NCBI RefSeq assembly: GCF_028765575.1 | Contig: NZ_JARACO010000014.1 | Coordinates: forward strand, 1 to 64,000 | Direction of reading: 5' to 3' | Length of the DNA stretch: 64,000 nucleotides | DNA from: Aliivibrio sp. S3MY1 | GTDB lineage: Bacteria > Pseudomonadota > Gammaproteobacteria > Enterobacterales > Vibrionaceae | Shown here: positions 20,474 to 29,178 of the stretch, piece by piece | Position numbering within the stretch: the stretch's first letter is position 1 | How the letters are laid out: the number at the start of each line of letters is the position of its first letter | The notes under the pieces: generated by a model | Databases searched by the model: none | The model's input: the letters and a program-made list of their open reading frames with translations, nothing else | Told to the model about the DNA's origin: nothing | Translations under genes and position numbers: made by a program

Positions 20474-20512
20474 AAGAGTTCAGTCACCGTTATAGGGGCT
20501 GAACTCTTTTAT
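20474..20512 (+). terminator. Terminator between the two Hsp70 genes
   Basis: Stem AAGAGTTCAG paired with CTGAACTCTT, 15-base loop, then TTTTATT. It suggests the second Hsp70 gene has its own promoter or receives only read-through. Confidence 0.75.
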
Positions 20513-20574
20513 TATATGCCCCTATATTTTATTGCTGCCGCCTTCTCGTTTATTGCAGCTTCATTGGAGTTTTT

Positions 20575-23391
20575 ATGAGTTCTTCTAATCGTTATTTAAT
20601 TGGTATCGATCTTGGTACTACTCACACCGTTGTAGCTTATACAGATATTTCACTTGGTATCGAAACCAGTCCTATTGAAATTTTCAATATCGACCAATTA
20701 ATTGGACCAGGTGAAGTGGCTCGTAAACCCCTACTCCCTTCGTTTCGCTACCATGCATCAAAAAGCCAAGTCACCGAAAATGATCTAACGCTTCCTTGGA
20801 ATGTAAAAGCGATTGAGGGTGAGATAAAAAACGCCATCATTGGTGAATGGGCCCGTGAATTAGGCTCAAAAGTAGAAGGCCGCCAAGTCGTCAGTGCTAA
20901 GAGTTGGTTATCTCACACTAAAGTGGATCGCACCTCTGATATTCTGCCTTGGGCAGGTGCAGAAGATGTTGAAAAAGTCTCCCCTATTGTTGCGAGTGCC
21001 AGTTATTTAAACCACGTTCGTCAGTCTTGGAATTACCATCACCCTGATGCCCCTATGGAGCTTCAAGAGGTCGTTGTTACTGTCCCCGCTTCGTTTGATG
21101 AAAGTGCTCGCTCATTTACTATCCAAGCGGCAAAACTGGCAGGCCTTGATAAAATCATTCTATTAGAAGAACCACAAGCTGTGTGTTATGACTGGTATCA
21201 CCATCATCAAGATACGGCAAAAGACATTCTAAAGCACATTCCCTTAATGGTGGTGTGCGATGTCGGCGGTGGTACTACCGATTTAAGTTTAATCCAAGCG
21301 CGTTTTAATAAAGACGAATTGGCACTTGATCGTATCGGTGTGGGTGATCACCTAATGTTAGGCGGTGACAACATTGATTTAACCTTAGCGCATTTAGCTG
21401 AGCAACGCTTAAACAACAATAAGAAAATGACGGCAGCCGCACTGACTAAACTTATCCAACAGACGCGTAAAACCAAAGAACGTTTGTTATCTGCTAACGC
21501 CCCTGAATCGGGTCATATTACTCTTCTTGGTTCAGGATCTAAATTATTAGGTGGCAGCCGTAAAATAGAGTTAACTAGAGAAGAAGTTCATCAAATTGCC
21601 CTTGATGGATTCTTACCAATCACTGACTTTAATGACCGTCCAAATCAACGTCAAGCCGCTGTTGTTGAGTTTGGCTTGCCTTATGCCTCAGATCCTGCGA
21701 TCAGTAAGCATCTTGCGCAATTTTTAGATAATCATAAAGAAGTCTCGGCAAAAGCATTAGGTTGGGATGATACTGAATTAGCCAATCATCAAGATCGTGC
21801 TATTCCTGTTGGCCTATTATTAAACGGGGGCGTATTTAATAGCCCGCTATTAGCTGAACGATCTCTTGAATTACTGAACAGCTGGAAAGGTGACGCTGTC
21901 ACTCAACTATCTAACCCTCACCCTGACTTGGCCGTTGCTTATGGTGCCGTTGCTTATGGTAAAGCACGCCATGGTGCACAATTAAAAATTGGCGGAGGCT
22001 CTGCTCGTTCATTTTATTTACAGTTAGAAGAGAAAAATAAACAACCACAAGGTTTATGTTTATTGGCAAAAGGCAGCGACGAAGGTGAAGAAATTCGTAT
22101 GACGAGCCGCCGTTTTTCGTTAACTTTAGGTGAGCCTGTTCGATTCAACCTACTCTCAACGACAAAAGACCAACTTGCTACCTCTGGCATGATCACTGAG
22201 TTAGCCGATCCCAGTTTTGTTAGCTTACCTCCTTATGTCGTAACTCTTGAATCAAGTAAATCAAAAGAAGAATTACACGCCAATCAAAAAGATCGTGTTG
22301 AAGTAACCTTGGCTTGCCAATTTACTGAAGTCGGCACCATTAAGATTGAATGTGTTTCTGTAGCGGATGATTCACAGCGTTGGTTAGTAGAATTTGAAAT
22401 ACGTAACCAAGCCTCTAATAAAAGTGCTAACCTTGCAGACCAAATTAGTCTTCCTCCTCGCCTTCCAAATGCAATTGCAAACATAAAAGAAGCCTATGGC
22501 GGTAGCAAACAAAATCCTAATGCGATTAAAGCTTTTTCTAAAAATATAGAGAAGCTGATAGGCAAACGTGAATCATGGGATTTAATTACCTCTCGTGAAT
22601 TAGCTACTGCACTATTAGACAGTAAGAAACGTCGTCGTCGCTCTGATAAACATGAACAAAACTGGTTAAAAATGACCGGTTTTGCACTGCGCCCAGGTTT
22701 TGGATATCCGGCAGATGAATGGAAGATCAGTCAAGCGTGGGAAACCTATCAGCAAGGCATTCAATTTGAATCAAAGCAATCTTGGAATGACTGGTGGACA
22801 TTTTGGCGTCGTATCTCAGGTGGCTTAAACCAAGAACAACAAGAAACCATTCTGGCTAACATTGCTAAGTACTTACACCCAGGTTCTTTGCGTAACCCTA
22901 AGACATTAGAAGATGCTACAAATAAAAGCTATGAAGCGATGGTTCGCTTAGCTGCTGCTCTAGAACATCTAGATGTTGAAGATAAAACATTAATCTCAAC
23001 GTGGGTGTTAGGCCATGCAAAAAATGGCAATCAACCTCAAGTTCATTGGTGGGCATTAGGTCGTATTTGTTCTCGCTCTCCATTCTATGGTAGCCAACAC
23101 AACTTAATTCCGGCTAACCAAATTGCTCACTGGTTACCTACACTACTAGAACAAGATTGGAAAATACAACCAATGGCAGGTTTTTCCGCTGTTATGATGG
23201 CGCGATTAACCGGTGATAGAACTTTAGATGTTTCAGATGAACTACGTCAAAGTATCATTGAAAAGTTGAGAAAGAGTCGATCTCCACAAAGCTGGATTGA
23301 TTTAGTCTCTAGCCAACAAGCGTTAACAGAAGCTGATTCTAAGCGTTTATTCGGTGATGCATTACCCGCCGGATTACGTTTAATTAATTAG
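20575..23391 (+). CDS. Non-canonical Hsp70 family protein with a C-terminal helical extension (938 residues)
   Basis: Residues 1-615 are a paralogue of the upstream Hsp70 (YLIGIDLGTTHTVVAY at 7-22, CDVGGGTTDLSLIQ near 230, LLNGGVFNSPLLAERS near 420), with the same non-DnaK beta-rich domain. About 300 further residues form a helix-rich, tryptophan-rich domain (LPPRLPNAIANIKEAYGG, KKRRRRSDKHEQNWLKMTGFALRPGFGYP, WWTFWRRISGGLNQEQQ). It may correspond to the DUF3731 domain that I recall being attached to bacterial Hsp70s. GGAG lies 5 bases before the ATG. Seen: the domain split and conserved ATPase motifs. Inferred: works with the smaller paralogue. Confidence 0.9.
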   Translation: MSSSNRYLIGIDLGTTHTVVAYTDISLGIETSPIEIFNIDQLIGPGEVARKPLLPSFRYHASKSQVTENDLTLPWNVKAIEGEIKNAIIGEWARELGSKVEGRQVVSAKSWLSHTKVDRTSDILPWAGAEDVEKVSPIVASASYLNHVRQSWNYHHPDAPMELQEVVVTVPASFDESARSFTIQAAKLAGLDKIILLEEPQAVCYDWYHHHQDTAKDILKHIPLMVVCDVGGGTTDLSLIQARFNKDELALDRIGVGDHLMLGGDNIDLTLAHLAEQRLNNNKKMTAAALTKLIQQTRKTKERLLSANAPESGHITLLGSGSKLLGGSRKIELTREEVHQIALDGFLPITDFNDRPNQRQAAVVEFGLPYASDPAISKHLAQFLDNHKEVSAKALGWDDTELANHQDRAIPVGLLLNGGVFNSPLLAERSLELLNSWKGDAVTQLSNPHPDLAVAYGAVAYGKARHGAQLKIGGGSARSFYLQLEEKNKQPQGLCLLAKGSDEGEEIRMTSRRFSLTLGEPVRFNLLSTTKDQLATSGMITELADPSFVSLPPYVVTLESSKSKEELHANQKDRVEVTLACQFTEVGTIKIECVSVADDSQRWLVEFEIRNQASNKSANLADQISLPPRLPNAIANIKEAYGGSKQNPNAIKAFSKNIEKLIGKRESWDLITSRELATALLDSKKRRRRSDKHEQNWLKMTGFALRPGFGYPADEWKISQAWETYQQGIQFESKQSWNDWWTFWRRISGGLNQEQQETILANIAKYLHPGSLRNPKTLEDATNKSYEAMVRLAAALEHLDVEDKTLISTWVLGHAKNGNQPQVHWWALGRICSRSPFYGSQHNLIPANQIAHWLPTLLEQDWKIQPMAGFSAVMMARLTGDRTLDVSDELRQSIIEKLRKSRSPQSWIDLVSSQQALTEADSKRLFGDALPAGLRLIN

Positions 23392-23402
23392 CTTTAGCCA
23401 AT

Positions 23403-23478
23403 GACAAAAATAAGACAAATAGTCTTTTTTGTCAAAGCTACGCAAAAAAAGGCTCATAGTCCATGACTGTGAGCCTTT
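23403..23478. terminator. Tandem terminators after the Hsp70 operon
   Basis: The first is a hairpin with GACAAAAA and TTTTTTGTC arms at 23403-23433. The second is AAAGGCTCA paired with TGAGCCTTT at 23448-23478. They separate the Hsp70 gene from the convergent DUF2947 gene, and the second can serve both strands. Confidence 0.75.
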
Positions 23479-23508
23479 CTTCATTTTAGCGTTTATATCA
23501 ACCTCAAG

Positions 23509-23982
23509 TTAACTTCTTGAGCCTAATTTCACTTTACCTTTTGAATTAAACCATAACGCTTGTGACTTCTTTTTACCGATAAGAATTGGTAAATCATCAT
23601 AAAATAAGAAGTTTTTCCACGTCTGTTTAAACGTTCCCCAAGAAGTTTCAATCAAGTTATATTTTTCATAACAAAAATAAATCGTCACATCATCAGCCCA
23701 ATCAATGAACTCTAATACCTCTTCAGGTAATGCTTCGTTATCACTATCCCAACGGTGCTGCCAATCAATTTCATTACTCCATGAACTTTTTTTCATTGGC
23801 CATTCTTTTGAACCAAAATGATCTGCGGTTGGGCTATTCGCACTGATAAAATCATTCCAAACCTGAGCAGATTTTGCTTGAGTGAATGGCTTAATTAATG
23901 GCAGTAATGCATCATCGACTGGCATTGACTGATGAGTGAAAATCCATTTGCGGTTGTATTCATCTAAAGGTAAATAGCTCAT
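23509..23982 (-). CDS. DUF2947 family protein
   Basis: A 157-residue soluble protein, rich in tryptophan and aspartate, starting MSYLPLDEYNRKWIFTHQSM. Conserved-looking blocks are HFGSKEWPMKKSSW (about 55-68), DWADDVTIYFCYEKYNLIETSW (about 89-110) and the C-terminal KSQALWFNSKGKVKLG. The pattern fits DUF2947, a small gammaproteobacterial family without known function. It is a single gene convergent with the Hsp70 operon and divergent from the CARF-nuclease gene. There is no signal peptide. Confidence 0.7.
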   Translation of the reverse strand: MSYLPLDEYNRKWIFTHQSMPVDDALLPLIKPFTQAKSAQVWNDFISANSPTADHFGSKEWPMKKSSWSNEIDWQHRWDSDNEALPEEVLEFIDWADDVTIYFCYEKYNLIETSWGTFKQTWKNFLFYDDLPILIGKKKSQALWFNSKGKVKLGSRS

Positions 23983-24214
23983 AGTTCATTCTGTATTTAA
24001 GACATGTACACCTATTCTATCGTCTTTTTTTATTAAGCCCAAATAAGAATATTTAACAATAGGTTGATTTTTATCATTAAGCCCCTCATTACAATAGTAT
24101 TGAATAACAAAGCTATACTGATTCTATAAATTAGTATTTATTAAAACTATAATTATTCGGTTACACATGCCTTCTGTTTCACTTATGTGTAATCATCATT
24201 ACAAGGATTATTAC

Positions 24215-25366
24215 ATGATCACGCATGTTGGCATATTGGATCAAGACCCCGTCCGTCTTGTAACCCCCCTTCTCGATCTTTCCGTAAAAGGCGAGCATAT
24301 GATTTTCATTGGCGATGAAACACAAAAAGACATATTTCACCGCTTAGAAAGCATACTTCAGTACAAAGGTATCACCTCTGATTTCTATGAAATCCCAAAT
24401 ATCGTAGATACTCATTTAATCAAAGAATCTTTACAAGCACTCGCTGCTGAAATGAAACATCATTTTAGTGATATAAAGCTAAATGCAAGTTGTGGTCTTC
24501 GACACCGTCTTCTTTCTGCCTATGAAGTATTCCGCTCTTATCATTGGCCAATTTTTGTTGTCGAACCATTCAGCGATAAATTATGTTGGCTTTACCCTGA
24601 TGGCCGCAAACAAAAACACGTAGCTGATAATATCCGTTTAAGTGATTATCTTGCTATCTTTGGCGCGCGCTGTGAGTTTTCAGAATCTGAACTTCCAGAG
24701 AGCATTGATAAACGTCTGCGTGAGCTTTGCCAGCGCTGGGCAAGTAATGCACTAGAATTAGGTCCAGGCCTTGCCACATTAAACTACTTAGCGACAACCT
24801 GTCGTAAAGAACAACGTTTAGATGTTGAAGTAACTGAAAAACAGCAAAGCTACAAAGAACTAAATATGCTGTTAACTGATTTAGTGGAAACTGGCTTAGC
24901 GACCTACGAAAACGGCACCTTGACGTTTGATTGCGAAGAAGCTCGCCGTTTAGCTAACGGTGAATGGCTAGAGATCTTAGTTCATAATACCGTAGTCGAT
25001 ATTCAACAATATTTACCAACACTTCAAGACCACTCTTTGAATGTTCAAGTTCACCGTGAAATTGGTGATAAAGACGTTCGTAATGAGCTTGATGTTGTCA
25101 GTATTGTAAACAATAAACTGCATATTATTGAATGTAAGACTAAAGGTATGCGTGATGATGGCGATGATACACTTTATAAATTAGAGTCGTTACGTGACCT
25201 TCTAGGTGGCTTACAAGCACGAGCTATGTTGGTGAGCTTCCGCCCTCTACGTAATAACGATATTATGCGAGCACAAGATTTAGGTTTAGCAATTATTGGC
25301 CCTGATGAGTTAGGCGATCTTAAAAAGCATCTTCTAAATTGGTTCTTAGCCGCTGGTGGTCATTGA
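24215..25366 (+). CDS. Stand-alone CARF-domain nuclease, DUF1887 / Card1-Can2-like
   Basis: A 384-residue protein resembling V. cholerae VC1899 as I recall it (MxxHVGIxDQDPVRLVTPLLD start, FIGDETQ near 32). An N-terminal Rossmann-like CARF domain, which in relatives binds cyclic oligoadenylate, includes NASCGLRHRL near 90. A winged-helix-like middle follows. The C-terminal PD-(D/E)XK nuclease fold carries NELDVV (about 290) and HIIECKTKG (about 303-311), the metal-binding D and E-x-K set. I chose the ATG at 24215, 16 codons inside the longest frame, because ACAAGGA sits 8 bases upstream and it matches the family start. Relatives are activated in type III CRISPR immunity, yet no cas gene or CRISPR array is in the window. 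Confidence 0.88.
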   Translation: MITHVGILDQDPVRLVTPLLDLSVKGEHMIFIGDETQKDIFHRLESILQYKGITSDFYEIPNIVDTHLIKESLQALAAEMKHHFSDIKLNASCGLRHRLLSAYEVFRSYHWPIFVVEPFSDKLCWLYPDGRKQKHVADNIRLSDYLAIFGARCEFSESELPESIDKRLRELCQRWASNALELGPGLATLNYLATTCRKEQRLDVEVTEKQQSYKELNMLLTDLVETGLATYENGTLTFDCEEARRLANGEWLEILVHNTVVDIQQYLPTLQDHSLNVQVHREIGDKDVRNELDVVSIVNNKLHIIECKTKGMRDDGDDTLYKLESLRDLLGGLQARAMLVSFRPLRNNDIMRAQDLGLAIIGPDELGDLKKHLLNWFLAAGGH

Positions 25367-25392
25367 TTATTGAGCTAAACTAATTTAACAAT

Positions 25393-25419
25393 AAAAAGGC
25401 CAATGATTTGGTCTTTTTT
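25393..25419 (+). terminator. Terminator of the CARF-nuclease gene
   Basis: Stem AAAAAGGCCAA paired with TTGGTCTTTTT, 4-base loop, then further T residues. It begins 26 bases after the stop. Confidence 0.75.
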
Positions 25420-25448
25420 ATTTTCTATAGCTTGCTCTCGATACAAAA

Positions 25449-25478
25449 ATGCCGCTGATTCATTTGAACCAACGGCAT
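25449..25478 (-). terminator. Terminator of udp
   Basis: Read on the minus strand, a 14-bp stem (ATGCCGTTGGTTCA with TGAATCAGCGGCAT, two G-T pairs) has a short loop and is followed by TTTTTG. Confidence 0.75.
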
Positions 25479-25502
25479 CTTGATCTCTTTTATATTCTTC
25501 TA

Positions 25503-26261
25503 CTATAGAAGATTACGAGCAGCTTCAATAACGACTTTAATTGAACGTGCTTCAGTTTCTTTTAGCGTTGCGTGATCTGGGATCTCTTTTTGTGTACGGT
25601 TAATGATTACACCCGCAACACAACCAGCACGTAAACCAGAACTTGCACACATCGTTAATAATGTCGCAGATTCCATTTCAAAGTTTAAGACACCCATGTC
25701 TTGCCATTCTTGCATAGAGCCTTGGAAACGCTTAACAACACGGCCTGAGAACGTATCGTAACGCTCTTGACCTGGGTAGAAAGTATCACTTGATGCTGTA
25801 ACACCTGTGTGTACCGTCGCACCTTGTTCAACAACCGCTTTACGCATTGCAGTGGCAACATCAAAATCAGCAACGGCAGGGAACTCCATTGGAGCAAAGT
25901 GAAGACTTGCGCCATCTAAACGAACAGAACCTGTTGTTACGATCATATCACCAACATTTACATGCGGTTGGATTGCACCTGTAGTACCTACACGTAGGAA
26001 AGTACGAACACCAAGTTGTGCTAGCTCTTCAACTGCAATAGAAGTAGATGGACCACCAATACCCGTTGAACACACTACAATTTTCTTACCATCAAGTTCA
26101 GCTAGGTATACTGTGTATTCACGGTGACTTGCTAGAAATTTAGGGTTTTCCATTTGCTCTGCGATTTTTTGAACACGCGCTGGATCACCAGGAATGATCG
26201 CCATTTCTGCACCTTGAAGATCTGCCTGTGTTACGCCTAAATGGAATACTGCTGCTGTCAT
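25503..26261 (-). CDS. udp: Uridine phosphorylase
   Basis: A 252-residue cytosolic enzyme of the pyrimidine salvage pathway; it splits uridine with phosphate into uracil and ribose-1-phosphate. It matches E. coli Udp in length and in [23 protein letters not shown] at the start, [12 protein letters not shown] (about 88-99) with the phosphate-binding arginine and threonine, and [12 protein letters not shown] (about 190-201), the ribose-binding glutamate-methionine-glutamate. AAGGAG lies 7 bases before the ATG. It is a single gene, divergent from the HD-GYP gene across about 310 bases. CRP and CytR control is known in E. coli; only weak CRP-like half-sites are visible here. Confidence 0.96.
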   Translation of the reverse strand: MTAAVFHLGVTQADLQGAEMAIIPGDPARVQKIAEQMENPKFLASHREYTVYLAELDGKKIVVCSTGIGGPSTSIAVEELAQLGVRTFLRVGTTGAIQPHVNVGDMIVTTGSVRLDGASLHFAPMEFPAVADFDVATAMRKAVVEQGATVHTGVTASSDTFYPGQERYDTFSGRVVKRFQGSMQEWQDMGVLNFEMESATLLTMCASSGLRAGCVAGVIINRTQKEIPDHATLKETEARSIKVVIEAARNLL

Positions 26262-26573
26262 GGTTAGCTCCTTGCGATTGTAGGGTCGCGTTAATTTAAT
26301 TAATTATATTTGATTCGATGAAGTTACTTTACCCAAATGATCCTCACATTAGTGTGATTTAGGTCCCGAAAGTAATGTTCATAGAATACACGATTACAAA
26401 GAAAACCGATTGGTATCACATTTTTCTGTGAAGTTAGAATGTTTACATACTATTTATTCTAGTGACATCGTAAATAATATTGGTGTTACTATAGTTTAAA
26501 ATATATAATATAATGTTTTTTAGTTGTTTGAATACTATCTTTTAAAAAGACAGGGTATTTAAAGGTGAACTCT
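26262..26573. other. Divergent intergenic region, udp / HD-GYP gene
   Basis: AT-rich and without a gene. TGTGA-type half-sites occur at about 26350-26356 (plus) and about 26413-26426 (minus, AATGTGATACCAAT), which may be CRP-related, but neither is a full TGTGA-N6-TCACA palindrome. No other structure was recognised. Confidence 0.4.
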
Positions 26574-29114
26574 ATGCGTAGTCTTTCGTTAAAAAACTAC
26601 TTAATCATTGTATTTGGTGGCTTATTTATTATTGGGTGCACCCATTTATATTTTGTCATTAAAACGTCTTCATCAGAGCTCTCTCAACGTCACGTGAAAG
26701 ATGTCATCGAGTTACATTACAAGCTTATTAAAATAAATATTGAATCAACAATCAATCAGATTAATGATATTTCAGAAGAAATAAAAGATAATCCAACTTT
26801 TAATTTCAACAATCCCTCACCACAACTAAGAAAAAATCTAATCAATGATTTTCACCAAGTACCTTCATTAGTTAGTATCTCTTTATATAATTCAAATGAA
26901 CAAGGCGTCCGTATAACCTACGTTGATAAACTATTAAATATCATACCTGTTAATCAATCCTTTTTACAATCTCACTGGAGATACGCTGAAAATAATCATT
27001 ATTTACATCTAAATAATCATATCTACTTAAGTTACTTAGGAAATCATCAACAAAAAATTATTATCGAGATATCAACGACTAATGTGTTTAATACTATTGA
27101 TAGAGAGTTATTAAATAATACGGATGTTAGTTTTCATATTTATGACCGTATGAACAACAGCTTTTTATACCATTCAAATAGAAACACTCCATTCAATAAT
27201 AATGAACTTATCTCTTTTATATTGAAAAAAAAGAGTGTGGTATCTAAAAACAAAATTGATTACAACATTAAAACAAATTCATTTAGAAACTCAAATCTCG
27301 AATTTATTACTTTAATTCCTACTCATGTAATTTTAAAAAATTTAACGCCAATTCTGGATTCACTCATCAAACAAATCATTCTTTATTCGATTTTTTGTTT
27401 TATTATTTTAATCTACATTTCATTTAACCTATCATCAAAGATTAATAATCTCATTGAGAATGCTAATAGCATAATGCGATTTGAATTTAAAAACCAAAAG
27501 TATAAGAAAAGCAATATAGAAGAAATACAAAAACTGAGTGACTCAATGAAGTTAATAAGTTTAACTACTGATAATATTCTTTCCCAAATAGTAATTATTT
27601 CTAGAACCGACAATACATTTCAACTGGGACTTTCTGTCGTCAAACAAATTGATAAAATAACTAATGGTGCAAGTAAGTTATTTATTATAAATAAAGAAGA
27701 TGATTTTGTGTGCTATGAAGGTCTTAGTAAAATAGATATAAAAAACAAAAGTAAAAACTATCACAAGATAATATTAGAGAATAAAAACATTGAATACAAT
27801 TTCAATTTATTTAATGAGAAAAATAAAGTTATCGGTTGCTTACAAGTATATGTTACGCCAGAGAATAACCTGAGCAATAACACTCTTGCATTTATAGAGC
27901 GCTTAGTTCATATAATTTCTATTTCCATTCGAAAACATAACCTTCTTGAGCAACAAAAAGCATTATTTACCGCCTTTACTCAATCCATTGCTTCCGCCAT
28001 TGATACAAAGTCAGCGCATACCGCAAATCATTGCCAGCGAGTACCAGAGCTCACCCTTATGTTAGCTAAAGCGGCTCAAAAGAACCAAGCCGAATGGAAA
28101 GATTTTTCTTTGAGTGAGCAAGAATGGGAAGAACTCTATCTCGCCTCTTGGCTTCATGATTGTGGAAAATTAACAACCGCTGATCACGTTATTGATAAAG
28201 CAACAAAATTAGATATGTTTACTAACCGTATTCATGAAATACGAACTCGCTATGAAGTACTCAAAAGAGACGCTGAAATCACGTATTTAAAAAAACTTAT
28301 TGATGACAAGTCAAATGCGGCTTTATTACAAGAAAACTATCTCAATACAATAAAAGAACTAGAAGAAGAATTTGCTTTTATCGCTCAATCTAACCTAGGT
28401 GATGAGTTTTATCACGATGACAATATTGATCGTTTGCATAAGCTTGCTACCAGAATCTTTACTCGAACTTTGGATAAACGACTAGGGTTATCATGGGAAG
28501 AAGCACAGTTGCTCTCAGATAATGATAAGCAAACACCCTCAATTGAAACGGTTTTACAAAATAACAGTAGCCATCTTATTCCTTGGGATCTAAATAGAAA
28601 AAAAAATGAACAGTTTAATCTAAAACCGTACCCATTCAAATTTAATCATGGTGAAATATATAATCTCGCAGTTCAACGCGGCACTCTAACCAGTGAAGAG
28701 CGTTTTTTAATTAATGACCATATTATTCAAACTATTAATATGCTCAAAACGCTGCCCTATCCTGACCATCTAAAAAATATACCTCTAATTGCAGGTGGGC
28801 ATCATGAACAAATGTCAGGAAAAGGGTACCCTTATGGTATTCCAGCATCAGAACTGCCTATCACTGCAAGAATGATGGCTATCGCAGACATATTTGAAGC
28901 ATTAACGGCGAGTGATCGTCCTTATAAAACACCTAAAACATTATCTGAATCCTTAAAAATATTAGCTTTTATGGCAAAAAATAAACATATTGACGCTTCC
29001 TTGTTTAGCTTATTTTTAACTGATGGAGTTTACCTAAACTATGCGGATAAGTTTTTAAGCTCTGAACAAATTGATGATGTAAACATTCAAGAATTAATTG
29101 AAATCGCATATTAA
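26574..29114 (+). CDS. Membrane HD-GYP domain phosphodiesterase with a long insertion
   Basis: A predicted c-di-GMP phosphodiesterase of the inner membrane, about 846 residues. One helix lies at about 10-29, an extracytoplasmic sensor at about 35-260, a second helix at about 265-287, then a GAF-like region and the HD-GYP domain. HTANHCQRV and LHDCGK (about 524-529) supply the HD half; GGHHEQMSGKGYPYG (about 740-754) and ADIFEALTASDRPYK the GYP half. The halves are about 215 residues apart, some 150 more than in ordinary HD-GYP domains. I start at the ATG at 26574, since AAAGGTGA sits 5 bases before it; the GTG at 26565 lies inside that site. The N-terminal half is very AT-rich and asparagine-rich. 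Confidence 0.88.
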   Translation: MRSLSLKNYLIIVFGGLFIIGCTHLYFVIKTSSSELSQRHVKDVIELHYKLIKINIESTINQINDISEEIKDNPTFNFNNPSPQLRKNLINDFHQVPSLVSISLYNSNEQGVRITYVDKLLNIIPVNQSFLQSHWRYAENNHYLHLNNHIYLSYLGNHQQKIIIEISTTNVFNTIDRELLNNTDVSFHIYDRMNNSFLYHSNRNTPFNNNELISFILKKKSVVSKNKIDYNIKTNSFRNSNLEFITLIPTHVILKNLTPILDSLIKQIILYSIFCFIILIYISFNLSSKINNLIENANSIMRFEFKNQKYKKSNIEEIQKLSDSMKLISLTTDNILSQIVIISRTDNTFQLGLSVVKQIDKITNGASKLFIINKEDDFVCYEGLSKIDIKNKSKNYHKIILENKNIEYNFNLFNEKNKVIGCLQVYVTPENNLSNNTLAFIERLVHIISISIRKHNLLEQQKALFTAFTQSIASAIDTKSAHTANHCQRVPELTLMLAKAAQKNQAEWKDFSLSEQEWEELYLASWLHDCGKLTTADHVIDKATKLDMFTNRIHEIRTRYEVLKRDAEITYLKKLIDDKSNAALLQENYLNTIKELEEEFAFIAQSNLGDEFYHDDNIDRLHKLATRIFTRTLDKRLGLSWEEAQLLSDNDKQTPSIETVLQNNSSHLIPWDLNRKKNEQFNLKPYPFKFNHGEIYNLAVQRGTLTSEERFLINDHIIQTINMLKTLPYPDHLKNIPLIAGGHHEQMSGKGYPYGIPASELPITARMMAIADIFEALTASDRPYKTPKTLSESLKILAFMAKNKHIDASLFSLFLTDGVYLNYADKFLSSEQIDDVNIQELIEIAY

Positions 29115-29119
29115 TAAAG

Positions 29120-29145
29120 AAAGCCAACAGAAAACTGTTGGCTTT
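29120..29145. terminator. Terminator between HD-GYP gene and zntA (convergent)
   Basis: An 11-bp perfect stem, AAAGCCAACAG with CTGTTGGCTTT, has a 4-base loop and sits 5 bases after the HD-GYP stop codon. It can serve both convergent genes, although the T-run is short. Confidence 0.7.
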
Positions 29146-29178
29146 AACTATTTCATTATTAATCTCGAAATAATATTA

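Noticed and set aside
26340-26430. CRP-like half-sites between udp and the HD-GYP gene, and one (TGTGATCAG) at 10473 before glpT
   Set aside because: Only one half matches in each case. CRP control is plausible from E. coli knowledge but not shown by the sequence.
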